A program made the position numbers and the translations under genes. A DNA stretch of 20,276 nucleotides. It comes from an uncultured Lachnospiraceae bacterium. GTDB lineage: Bacteria; Bacillota; Clostridia; Lachnospirales; Lachnospiraceae. Positions 1 to 8,127 of the stretch are shown one piece after another; positions within the stretch are counted from its first letter, which is position 1; every line of letters starts with the position of its first letter. The DNA lies in assembly GCA_910585765.1 (NCBI GenBank), contig CAJUES010000060.1, positions 1-20,276 on the forward strand, read 5' to 3'. Under the pieces are notes generated by a model that saw only the letters and a list, made by a program, of their open reading frames with translations, made no database searches and had not been told where the DNA came from.

Positions 1-80
1 ATCCGCAGACGGAGTTTGTGGCGGATTTTATCGACGTGGCGCGGTATGAGGCACTTCATAAAGGCAATACTGTTTTATGA
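1..80 (+). CDS. 3' end of an unidentified gene (5' part outside window)
   Basis: Reading from base 3 gives 25 sense codons and a TGA at 78-80, ending in ...DVARYEALHKGNTVL. The residue mix looks protein-like, and a good terminator begins 10 nt after the stop, which supports a real gene end. The fragment is too short to identify; I do not recognise the family and assign no function. Confidence 0.55.
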   Translation, partial: PQTEFVADFIDVARYEALHKGNTVL

Positions 81-90
81 TATTTGTCAT

Positions 91-134
91 ACTCTGCGCG
101 GACAGTGCCTGGCACTGTTCCGTGCAGAGTTTTT
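91..134 (+). terminator. Rho-independent terminator after the truncated first gene
   Basis: A long inverted repeat, about 18 bp per arm with one bulge (left arm starting ACTCTGCGCGG, right arm ending CCGTGCAGAGT), runs from 91 to 130 and is followed at once by TTTTT. It separates the upstream gene from the promoter at 171. Confidence 0.85.
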
Positions 135-170
135 GCTGTCACAGGCTGTTGGCATCTGACAACTTAACCG

Positions 171-199
171 TTGCGAATCTCGTCGAAATATGATATGAT
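171..199 (+). promoter_or_regulatory. Sigma-A type promoter of the epimerase/Hsp70-like operon
   Basis: TTGCGA (171-176) and TATGAT (194-199) are separated by 17 bp, and TGA directly before the -10 gives an extended -10 (TGnTATGAT). Transcription should begin near 206, about 80 nt before the first gene. This is the only strong promoter I see ahead of the five-gene block, so it probably drives all of it. Confidence 0.75.
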
Positions 200-216
200 A
201 GACCACGTATCGGTCA

Positions 217-237
217 AAATGCAGAGCATCTGCATTT
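217..237 (+). repeat. Perfect 9-bp inverted repeat in the operon leader
   Basis: AAATGCAGA (217-225) and TCTGCATTT (229-237) are perfect reverse complements around a 3-nt centre. It lies about 11-31 nt downstream of the predicted start site. It could be a repressor operator or a 5' RNA hairpin. There is no following T-run, so a simple terminator is unlikely. Function is inferred from position only. Confidence 0.6.
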
Positions 238-284
238 ATTGGTATAACAGGCAGGAAAAATAAGGAAAATGGAGATGAGAGCTT

Positions 285-953
285 ATGTACTTTGAGCTTA
301 CTGCATCGTTAATGTGTGCCAACTACGGCAATTTGGAGAAGGAGATCACGGAGCTGGATGAGGGAGGGATCGATTCCTTTCACATCGATATTATGGACGG
401 ACGCTACGTCCCCAACTTTGCCATGTCACTCAACGATATGAAATACATAGCCAGTGCGACCAGGAAGCCGCTTGACGTGCATCTGATGATCGAGCATCCC
501 AACAACAACGTCCAGCTTTTTCTGAACAATTTAAGGCGCGGTGATACGGTGTACATCCATCCGGAGGCGGAGTACCACCCTTCCACCACGCTGCAGAAGA
601 TCATAGATGCAGGTATGGTCCCGGGGATAGCCATCAATCCGGGGACAAGTGTGGAGACGGTTTACGAGATGCTCCGCATTGTCAGGAAGGTTCTCGTCAT
701 GACCGTAAATCCGGGCAATGCAGGTCAGATGTACATGCCTTATGTCGGGAAAAAGATCAAAAGGCTGCTGACCTTGAAGGAAGAGATGCAGTTCCAGCTT
801 TACTGGGATGGAGCCTGCAGTGCGGACAAGATCTTGAAGTTTGCACCGATGGGTATGGACGGTTTTGTGCTCGGCACGACACTCCTTTTCGGGAAAGGGC
901 GGCCATACGGGGAAGTCATTGGGGAGATCCGTCGATATTGTGAGGAGATTTAG
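285..953 (+). CDS. Ribulose-phosphate 3-epimerase family protein
   Basis: This 222-residue protein has the TIM-barrel pattern of the ribulose-phosphate 3-epimerase family, which interconverts ribulose-5-phosphate and xylulose-5-phosphate (or related pentulose/hexulose phosphates) using a metal. The N-terminal TASLMCANY matches the family's start motif. H33 and D35 in FHIDIMDG, H66 in DVHLMIEHP and D175 in YWDGAC occupy the metal and catalytic positions. NPGNAGQ (142-148) corresponds to the phosphate loop NPGFGGQ. The usual DGGI/N after the second catalytic Asp reads DGAC here, so a specialised substrate is possible. Length is normal. GGAG at 271-274 supports the ATG. It is first in a run of five closely spaced genes, next to proteins unrelated to the pentose phosphate pathway, so it may not be the housekeeping rpe. 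Fold assignment is firm; substrate is not. Confidence 0.85.
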   Translation: MYFELTASLMCANYGNLEKEITELDEGGIDSFHIDIMDGRYVPNFAMSLNDMKYIASATRKPLDVHLMIEHPNNNVQLFLNNLRRGDTVYIHPEAEYHPSTTLQKIIDAGMVPGIAINPGTSVETVYEMLRIVRKVLVMTVNPGNAGQMYMPYVGKKIKRLLTLKEEMQFQLYWDGACSADKILKFAPMGMDGFVLGTTLLFGKGRPYGEVIGEIRRYCEEI

Positions 954-976
954 CGCGTTTTTAAGGAAGTGGGACA

Positions 977-3900
977 ATGGGTGACAACAGTGAGAAGCCG
1001 GAATATCTCAAATTCTCTTGTCAGAATATAGAGTTAAATACACAGCCGGGGGAGATCGTCGAGGACAGCTTTACCATATACGCCGCTGACAAGTATGCGG
1101 AGGGAAAAATCTATTCGTCAGATACCAGGATTCGACTGTATGAGACCACGTTTGGCGATGTGGAGACGCAGATCGGGTATTGTTTTGATGGGACGACTGC
1201 CGAGGCGGGCAGCAGTGTGCGGGGAGAACTCGTGATCGTCAGCAACCGCGGCGAATATACGATACCGTACATGATCAACGTACAGAAACCCCAGCTGGAG
1301 AGCTCCCTCGGAAATATCAAAAACCTGTTTCATTTTACGAATCTCGCACAGACAAACTGGGAGGAGGCGGTCGCGCTTTTCTATTCCCGGCATTTTGCTT
1401 CCATACTGCAGAAGAGTGACAGGAATGCGTATCTGTCATACATAGGACAGTCGCGATATAATGGGAATGAGCAGAATATCGAAGAATTTCTGATAGAAGT
1501 CAGCAAAAAAACACCTATTATATATAGCTTTGATATCGAAGGCTTCCTGCTCGAAGATATTCAGGACAGCATAGTGAAGAGCATCGTCATAACGAGGAGC
1601 AGCTGGGGCTACAGCTATGTCAATGTATGGGTCAACGGTGAGTTTATCAGTACTGACAGGCAGCATCTGACAAGTGCGGATTTTGTTAATAACAAGTGTG
1701 ATTTTAATATCTATATCGACGCTTCAAAATTACATGACGGCGTGAACAGCGGTGCGGTCATTTTTTCTGATACCTGCAATGACTACACGATCCCGTTTGA
1801 TATATTGATGGAGGAGGAGCCGGAGCGGAGAACCGGAAACAAGAAACAAAAACAAGCGTTATGCAACCTGGTTAACGGCTTTGTCGACATGAAACTGGGC
1901 AGACTGACGGTGACACAGTGGATCAACCGGTTTGAGAAGGAGCTGAAGGTCTTTCTCGACATCGACGAGGACAGCATTCTCTTTAACCTCTACAGGGTAC
2001 AGCTGCTGATCACCAAAGAGCGCTTCAACGAGGCAAAGTGGTATCTGGACATGCTCGAACAGAGACTGTCAAAGGAGCCGGGAGATATTTTTCAGCACTG
2101 CTACTACATGTATCTGACGACACTGATCAACTGTGCGGAGGATTATGTGCGGGATGTCAGTGATGAGATCGAGACGATCTACGCCAACAATCCGATAGCA
2201 TGGCATCTTGGCTGGTTTGTCCTGCAGCTCAACGAGGATCTGCAGCGCAGCAGGGAACTTCGCTGGCAGTTTATGGAGGAGATGTTCGAGAACGGCTGTA
2301 CGAGTCCGCTGCTGCTGTGCGAGGCGGTCCTGCTGCTGCAGGACAATCCGACGTTTCTGCTAAAACTCGAGAGTTTTGAGGAAAACGTCATGTGGCATGG
2401 TGCCAGGCGGCAGATGCTTCGGCCGGAGCTGATCGAACAGCTGCAGTACCTTGCCGCCCGCAAGAAGGAGTACTCGGCATTGCTGCTGCGGATACTCGGA
2501 GAGGTGTACCGCACTCACAAGTCTCCGCAGACAGTGGCGTCTATCTGCCATATCCTGATACTGGGGGATAAAAAGGGCGTGGACTATTATCCGTGGTATG
2601 CGCTGGGCGTGGAACACTCCGTGAGGGTGACGGGGCTCTACGAGTATTATATGATGTCGCTTGAGCTGGACAAATACGGCGATATCAGGGATGACATAGA
2701 GATACCCAAGATGGTGCTGATGTACTTTGCATACCAGAGCAGTCTCGAATATGAGCTGAACGCTTTCCTATATACATATATCATCAAGAACAAGGACAAG
2801 TACCCGGATCTGGAACAGAGCTACCGCATAGCGATCGAGCGGTTTGTGGTAGATCAGATCAAGCTGGGGCATATCAATGAAAATCTCGCGTACCTGTACA
2901 AAAATATGCTGGCGCCCCAGATGATCATGGATGAGACGGCTTACGCCTACACGCCGCTGCTCTTCATGCACCGTATCTACGTGGACAACGCGAAGATAAA
3001 AAACATCGTTGTGATCCATGAAAAGGTGAGCGGGGAGAGCTCTTACCCGGTGGAGAACTGTGTCTGTATGATACCGATCTACGGGAGCGAGTACAAGCTT
3101 TTTCTGCAGGATGAGAACGGCAACCGGTTCACAAAGAGCATCCATTATGAGAACAAGCAGCTGATGGAACCCAAGCGGCAGCTGGGGTATGTCAGCGGTT
3201 ACATGCAGGGGCGGCTGCGGTTCGACATCTATCTGTGTGAGGTGGACAAGAATTATATCACGATCTCGCAGGATAATGTCAGGCGCTTTAAGAACCTCGT
3301 GGAGTCCCCGCAGGTGGTGGAGAGCTTTAAAAAAGAGATCCGCACAAAACTCCTTCGGTTTTATTATGACAACGATATGATCGGTGAGCTGGATGCCTTT
3401 CTCGAGGACACGGAGGCGGACGAGATGGAGGCAGCCGAGCGCGCGGAGTTTATCAAATATCTGATCTCGAGGGGAATGTTTGACAAGGCGTATTACTGGC
3501 TGCGCTCCTATGGGGTGGCGGATGTCGAGCCGAAGTCGGTGGCAAGGCTTGTCAGCAAGCGGATCGTCAATAAAGATTACGAGTATGATGAATTTCTTGT
3601 GAATGTGGCGCACTACATTTACAGGAACATGAAATACGATGAAAATATCTTGCGTTATTTAATGAAAAATTATGACGGAAAGGTGTCGGAGCTCAGGCGG
3701 TTGTGGAAGTCCGCTGTGGATCTGGAACTTGATGCGAAACAGATCATGGAACGGATCCTGAGACAGATCGAGTACACGGGCGTCACGATACCGGACAGGG
3801 ACAGCCTGCTGATCGCGTATGCGCAGTGTGCGGGGCCTGACAGGGAACTGGTGGACAAGGTTCTCGCGGATATGTCCTATGAATATTTTGTCTGTGAGGC

Positions 3901-4615
3901 GATCCTGTGCCCGGGAGTTTTTGATATGCTGTATCAGAAATATGTGCGCAAAGAGCTGACAGACAAGGTATGCAGGCTGGCACTCTTGAAGTTCTGGTCA
4001 GAAAACATACAGAAGGGCATGGAAGTGCCGGAAGATGCCGCCAGGGAGTTCATACAGGAGCTTCTGAACGACGAAGTGTACTTTCCCTTTTATACATGTC
4101 TGGTCGATATGGTTCCGGAACTGCACTATATCAAGAACAGTGTGTTTGTCGAGTACCGCACGCAGCCCAACAGCCAGGTCTATATGCACTTTGCGTTTGA
4201 CGATGCGTCCTTTGGCGACAGCCGGACGGGGGGAGAGGAATCACAGCCGGAGCAGAGTATAGATTACGAGTGTTATGAGATCAGGGAAATGAAGGAGATG
4301 TACGAGGGGATCCACGTGAGCATGTTCCAGCTTTTCCACGGGGAAACGATACAGTATTATATTACGGAGAGCTTTTTTGAGAACGGCGAGGTGCAGGAGC
4401 GTGTGACACAGAGCGGCACGCTGGCTGGCAGGTCGGAAGCGGATCCCGGCAGTCTGGCGCCGGAGAGACAGCAGTACAATACGGAGGACAGGTTTGATAT
4501 CCTGAATGATATCCTGCTGAGCATCAGTCTCCATGACGAGGCGACGGCACAGCAGCTGACGGAGGATTATATATACCAGGATTTCTGTGTGAGGGAGCTG
4601 TTCAAGGTATTGTAA
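977..4615 (+). CDS. Very large protein with beta-sandwich and helical-repeat regions, unknown function (DUF5717-like)
   Basis: This 1212-residue protein has no signal peptide and no membrane span, so it is probably cytoplasmic. Its layout, judged by eye, is: a beta-rich domain at about 10-105, a short helical linker, a second beta-rich domain at about 180-275, a long helical region with TPR-like spacing at about 290-650, a beta insertion at about 660-765, more helical repeat to about 1045, a beta stretch at about 1050-1150 and a helical tail. No catalytic motif is evident. I believe it matches a Lachnospiraceae family labelled DUF5717 in Pfam, recalled and not checked. AAGGAAG (963-969) sits 7 nt before the ATG, and the gene starts 23 nt after the epimerase stop. 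Next to an Hsp70-like gene, a scaffold or partner role is plausible, but this is inference. Confidence 0.8.
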   Translation: MGDNSEKPEYLKFSCQNIELNTQPGEIVEDSFTIYAADKYAEGKIYSSDTRIRLYETTFGDVETQIGYCFDGTTAEAGSSVRGELVIVSNRGEYTIPYMINVQKPQLESSLGNIKNLFHFTNLAQTNWEEAVALFYSRHFASILQKSDRNAYLSYIGQSRYNGNEQNIEEFLIEVSKKTPIIYSFDIEGFLLEDIQDSIVKSIVITRSSWGYSYVNVWVNGEFISTDRQHLTSADFVNNKCDFNIYIDASKLHDGVNSGAVIFSDTCNDYTIPFDILMEEEPERRTGNKKQKQALCNLVNGFVDMKLGRLTVTQWINRFEKELKVFLDIDEDSILFNLYRVQLLITKERFNEAKWYLDMLEQRLSKEPGDIFQHCYYMYLTTLINCAEDYVRDVSDEIETIYANNPIAWHLGWFVLQLNEDLQRSRELRWQFMEEMFENGCTSPLLLCEAVLLLQDNPTFLLKLESFEENVMWHGARRQMLRPELIEQLQYLAARKKEYSALLLRILGEVYRTHKSPQTVASICHILILGDKKGVDYYPWYALGVEHSVRVTGLYEYYMMSLELDKYGDIRDDIEIPKMVLMYFAYQSSLEYELNAFLYTYIIKNKDKYPDLEQSYRIAIERFVVDQIKLGHINENLAYLYKNMLAPQMIMDETAYAYTPLLFMHRIYVDNAKIKNIVVIHEKVSGESSYPVENCVCMIPIYGSEYKLFLQDENGNRFTKSIHYENKQLMEPKRQLGYVSGYMQGRLRFDIYLCEVDKNYITISQDNVRRFKNLVESPQVVESFKKEIRTKLLRFYYDNDMIGELDAFLEDTEADEMEAAERAEFIKYLISRGMFDKAYYWLRSYGVADVEPKSVARLVSKRIVNKDYEYDEFLVNVAHYIYRNMKYDENILRYLMKNYDGKVSELRRLWKSAVDLELDAKQIMERILRQIEYTGVTIPDRDSLLIAYAQCAGPDRELVDKVLADMSYEYFVCEAILCPGVFDMLYQKYVRKELTDKVCRLALLKFWSENIQKGMEVPEDAAREFIQELLNDEVYFPFYTCLVDMVPELHYIKNSVFVEYRTQPNSQVYMHFAFDDASFGDSRTGGEESQPEQSIDYECYEIREMKEMYEGIHVSMFQLFHGETIQYYITESFFENGEVQERVTQSGTLAGRSEADPGSLAPERQQYNTEDRFDILNDILLSISLHDEATAQQLTEDYIYQDFCVRELFKVL

Positions 4616-4645
4616 TGCCGGTTTCCGGATAAAGAGGTAAGGAAG

Positions 4646-5995
4646 ATGTTGATAGACAGGGCACTGGACGAAATGACAAAAAAAAATAAAGTGGTGGTCG
4701 GTTTTGACCTGGGCAGCGACTTTTCACAGATCAGCTACTGCAGGCAGAATCAGAGCATGCCCGACACGGTCAGCCTGGTGATGGGAGAGGAGCAGTACAA
4801 TATCCCGACACTCCTGTGCAGGAGAAAGGATGCCGAGGGAGATGCCGCGTGGGTGATCGGCAAAGAGGCGCTGCTGGCGGCGAAAGAAGGAGAGGGCGTG
4901 CTCGTCAGGGATCTGCTGCAGCTGGCAAAAAATAATGCCAGCGTCAGGGTCGGGACGGGTTCCCTTGCCGAGGAGGAATTGTCCGCAGAGTATCTCCTCA
5001 GGATGTTTGTGAAGAAGGCGCTTGCAACGCTGGCTGCGTACATTGTGACCGATGATATCGCGGCAGTGGCATTTTCCATGAGAGATATGGATACGGCTGT
5101 TATGAAAATGCTCAGGGACATATCAAAGCATATTGGAAAGCGCAAGACGGAAGTCTATTTCATGAGCTATGAGGACTGTTTTTTTCAGTATATCATCCAC
5201 CAGCCGCAGGAAATGTGGATCCATGATGTGCTCCTGTATGACTACAGGAGCGACGGCATCAAAAGCTACCTGCTGTCCATGAACAGGAAGACGAACCCGG
5301 TAGCGTGCTTTATAGACGCCGCACACCATCCGCAGATGAAGATTCCGGATCTGGCAGACAAAAATGAGACTGCCAAGGGCGCTTTTTTCAAACAGCTTGA
5401 TTCGTCGCTGCTTGAGATCGTGCGGAAAAACTGCGATCAAAGAGTGATAACATCTGTATTTTTATTGGGCGATTCGTTTTCCAGGGACTGGTGCAGGGAG
5501 TCGCTCAAGTATATGTGCCGGGGAAGGCGTGTGTTTCAGGGGAACAATCTGTTCAGCAAGGGCGCCTGCTACGGCGCGAGGGAGCGCGTGTACCCTTCCA
5601 CGCTGTCCGCATCCTACGTCTACCTGTCGGAGGACAAGCTCCGGGCAAACATCGGCATGACCTGTGACAGGGGGCAGACGGAGGTCTACTATCCGATCCT
5701 TGATGCAGGCACAAGCTGGTATGAGGCACAGAATACATTTGATGTGATGCTGGTGAAGAACAATGCGATCACGCTCAACATCGCTCCGGTGGATGGCAGA
5801 AAGACGCGGGTGGCAAGGATTTCTCTCGAAGGGCTGAAAGTGCGGGGCAACAAGACCAACCGCGTGGAACTGCACTTTTACATGGAAGATGCCAATGCAG
5901 TACAGATCGAGATAACGGACAAAGGGTTCGGGCAGTTTTTTCCATCGACAGGACAGGTGTGGAAGGAGTGTCTGCCGCTCGAGGCGATCACATAA
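4646..5995 (+). CDS. Hsp70/actin-fold protein with degenerate nucleotide site (DUF5716-like)
   Basis: The 449-residue product resembles an Hsp70 stripped of its alpha-helical lid. VVVGFDLGSDFS (16-27) matches the phosphate-1 loop GIDLGTTNS. VLLYDYRSDG (195-204) sits where DnaK has the phosphate-2 motif DxGGGT, but the glycines are missing. SVFLLGDSFS (270-279) resembles the adenosine-site strand. The C-terminal part at about 335-449 looks like an Hsp70 substrate-binding beta domain, including ISLEGLKVRGN and then IEITDKGFG (421-429), comparable to DnaK's NVSAKDKGTG region. The loss of key glycines suggests weak or no ATP hydrolysis. GAGG at 4634-4637 supports the ATG, 30 nt after the giant gene. 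It is not dnaK: it is shorter, degenerate and has no dnaJ or grpE nearby. I recall the label DUF5716 for such proteins, unverified. Confidence 0.75.
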   Translation: MLIDRALDEMTKKNKVVVGFDLGSDFSQISYCRQNQSMPDTVSLVMGEEQYNIPTLLCRRKDAEGDAAWVIGKEALLAAKEGEGVLVRDLLQLAKNNASVRVGTGSLAEEELSAEYLLRMFVKKALATLAAYIVTDDIAAVAFSMRDMDTAVMKMLRDISKHIGKRKTEVYFMSYEDCFFQYIIHQPQEMWIHDVLLYDYRSDGIKSYLLSMNRKTNPVACFIDAAHHPQMKIPDLADKNETAKGAFFKQLDSSLLEIVRKNCDQRVITSVFLLGDSFSRDWCRESLKYMCRGRRVFQGNNLFSKGACYGARERVYPSTLSASYVYLSEDKLRANIGMTCDRGQTEVYYPILDAGTSWYEAQNTFDVMLVKNNAITLNIAPVDGRKTRVARISLEGLKVRGNKTNRVELHFYMEDANAVQIEITDKGFGQFFPSTGQVWKECLPLEAIT

Positions 5996-6026
5996 AATTG
6001 CGGGACGGAAGATAGAGGTTATGTAA

Positions 6027-6860
6027 ATGAACAATGTATGCCTGTGTATAGGAAAATACGCAAAAAATCCATTTTATATAAAATTTTCTGACATTTCGTT
6101 GTATTCCATGGAGGAGTTATGTTATTATTTTATGGAAAGAGTGCATCTCTTAGATGACTCCATCGTCTCTGCGGAGCTCGTCAACTGGATTCGTTACGAA
6201 TGCGGGCTCACAGAGCTGGCGGATGAGCTGGATGTATATGTCAGAAAGCATGTGTCTGCGGCAGCTTTTGTCTCGACGATCTTTGAGCGGACCGGCATGT
6301 ATGACAGCAATACCGCCAAGCAGGTGGACCGCATCCTGAAGGAGCAGTCCAGCCTGACACTCACAGAGAAATACAAGAAAAGGGCAGAGTACCTGTATCA
6401 GCAGGGGAGATTTCGGCAGGCACTTGCCATTTACAGGGAGCTTGTGGAGTATATACCTTCGAGGGACAGTGCGGGGAAGGCGCTGCTGTTTTACAATATG
6501 GCGTCGATCTACGCCATGGATTTTGCGTACAGGCAGGCTGCGGATCTGTACTATGAGGCGTATCTGCTGCACCCGGACAGACAGACAAGGTGCGCTTATA
6601 TCCTTGCGAACAAAAAGGCGCTCACAGATTATGCTTACGGGGCTTTTAAGCGGGAGAATCCAAATTGGGAGGAGGATTTCCGGCAGGTGGAGCAGATGTG
6701 CGCGCAGACCGATGACAAGTGGCTTGCCTCGAGGGAGCGGAAGCTTGTGACAGAGCTTGCGCAGCTCAGGGAGAGCGGGCAGATGGAGGCGTACCGCCAG
6801 CAGTCACAGGCAGTCATCAGGCAGATCAAGAAGGATTACAAGCGCCAGACAAGGGATTAG
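6027..6860 (+). CDS. TPR-repeat protein of the Hsp70-like operon
   Basis: This 277-residue soluble protein shows two tetratricopeptide-like helical pairs. The first, at about 113-143, includes YKKRAEYLYQQGRFRQALAI and ends in a Pro after the second helix. The second, at about 147-183, includes YNMASIYAMDFAYRQAADLY and ends in LHPD. The N-terminal 110 residues are helical without a clear motif, and the C-terminal tail from about 215 is highly charged and may be coiled. TPR modules usually mediate protein contacts and often bind chaperone partners. GAGG at 6015-6018 lies 8 nt before the ATG, and the gap to the Hsp70-like gene is 31 nt. A role as adaptor for the neighbouring Hsp70-like protein is inferred from context. 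Confidence 0.75.
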   Translation: MNNVCLCIGKYAKNPFYIKFSDISLYSMEELCYYFMERVHLLDDSIVSAELVNWIRYECGLTELADELDVYVRKHVSAAAFVSTIFERTGMYDSNTAKQVDRILKEQSSLTLTEKYKKRAEYLYQQGRFRQALAIYRELVEYIPSRDSAGKALLFYNMASIYAMDFAYRQAADLYYEAYLLHPDRQTRCAYILANKKALTDYAYGAFKRENPNWEEDFRQVEQMCAQTDDKWLASRERKLVTELAQLRESGQMEAYRQQSQAVIRQIKKDYKRQTRD

Positions 6861-6890
6861 GCATCATGTATTGGAGAAAGGGGTTTCTAA

Positions 6891-8078
6891 ATGGGATTAT
6901 TGGGAAAGATCAAGGGGCTTTTTAAGCGTCAGGCGGACGAGGAGGAAAATGTGTACAGACCTGACTGGGAGGAGGAGAGCCTGAAACGCGACGAGATTGA
7001 CATGCACGACAAGTCACAGCGCGAGCACTATGTCAAGGCGTGCATGGAGCAGATGTCAGAGGCGTCCAAGGAGCTCGATACGCTGGGCGGGGAGTACAAT
7101 CTTGTGACTTCTTATCTGACGGATATGGAGGAGATCGAGGCGCAGCCCGATGAGATCAGGGAACAGTTAAAGACATATGCCTCAAAGATCCTCGAGCTGG
7201 AGAACAACAGGAAAAGACTTGACAAAAAGCGCCGCATCATGAAGACGGAGGATTATCTGCGCATGGAGCGCATAGAGCAGTATATGCCCGAGGGCTACAT
7301 GAGGCTGAAGGAGGCAGAGGACTACCAGGTGCTTGTGAAGAAGGACATGGGAAGGCTTGACGGGGAGCGGCATGCCTATTATTTCAGAAAGAACGAGCTT
7401 CAAAACGCGATGCAGAACATGAAGGGGATCACGTTCATGTGCATCGGTTCCATGCTGTTTCTGGTCCTGATGCTCACGATCATAGGCGCATCGTGGCATC
7501 TTGACGTGTCGCTCGGCTACGCGGTCGCAGTGCTGGTCGCGGCATCGACGCTCGCCTTTGTGTTCGTGAAGTTCCACGAGGCGCAGCGGGAGCTTGTGAA
7601 GGTCGAGAAGGGCATCAATAAGCTCGTCCTTCTGCAGAATACAGTGAAGATCCGCTATGTGAACAATACGAATCTGCTGGAATATCTGTATGTGAAATAC
7701 AATGTCAACAGCTCCAACGAGCTCAAGAAACTCTGGGACAGATATATTGAGGAAAATATCCACCGGGAGCAGGAGAAACAGATGGATCAGGATCTGGATC
7801 TCAACGAGGCGGCGCTGGTCAAGCTTCTGCGCAGCTGCAATATCGCGGATCCGAACGTATGGCTCCATCAGGCGGAGGCACTCATCGACAGCAAGGAAAT
7901 GGTCGAGATCAGGCATGGGCTCATCATCCGGCGCCAGAAGCTCAGAAAGCAGATGGAGTACAATGCCAAGGCGGCGCAGGAGGCGCAGGATGAGGTCAAG
8001 GATATCGTGGCGAAATATCCTGAGTATGCGGAGAAGATACTGGATCTGGTGTCCGGCTACGAGAAATTGCTCGCCTGA
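6891..8078 (+). CDS. Coiled-coil protein with two membrane spans, unknown function
   Basis: This 395-residue protein begins with a short amphipathic stretch (MGLLGKIKGLFKR), then an acidic segment and a long charged, probably coiled-coil region at about 40-175. Two hydrophobic segments follow, at about 179-201 and 208-226, separated by a very short turn (WHLDVS). A second helical, charged region fills 228-395. A hairpin membrane anchor with both long arms on the cytoplasmic side is the simplest topology. No enzymatic motif is visible. AAAGGGG lies 7 nt before the ATG, and the gene starts 30 nt after the TPR gene. As the only membrane protein of the five, it probably tethers the assembly to the membrane; that is inference. 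Confidence 0.75.
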   Translation: MGLLGKIKGLFKRQADEEENVYRPDWEEESLKRDEIDMHDKSQREHYVKACMEQMSEASKELDTLGGEYNLVTSYLTDMEEIEAQPDEIREQLKTYASKILELENNRKRLDKKRRIMKTEDYLRMERIEQYMPEGYMRLKEAEDYQVLVKKDMGRLDGERHAYYFRKNELQNAMQNMKGITFMCIGSMLFLVLMLTIIGASWHLDVSLGYAVAVLVAASTLAFVFVKFHEAQRELVKVEKGINKLVLLQNTVKIRYVNNTNLLEYLYVKYNVNSSNELKKLWDRYIEENIHREQEKQMDQDLDLNEAALVKLLRSCNIADPNVWLHQAEALIDSKEMVEIRHGLIIRRQKLRKQMEYNAKAAQEAQDEVKDIVAKYPEYAEKILDLVSGYEKLLA

Positions 8079-8127
8079 ACGGGCATGTATTAAACATATA
8101 AACTTATGCAATGAGGAGGAACAAAGA

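Noticed and set aside
2768..3613. Long minus-strand open frame (281 codons) inside the giant gene
   Set aside because: It lies wholly opposite a well-supported gene, has no ribosome site, and its His/Leu/Arg-rich product is typical of an antisense shadow.
4646..5995. Calling the Hsp70-like gene dnaK, mreB or ftsA
   Set aside because: It lacks the DnaK lid and phosphate-2 glycines, lacks MreB/FtsA motifs, and its C-terminal beta domain resembles Hsp70 rather than actin-like cell-shape proteins.
7702..8127. Upstream extension of the purC frame
   Set aside because: It overlaps the membrane-protein gene and reads as an Arg/Ser-rich shadow; the PurC family start and ribosome site are at 8128.
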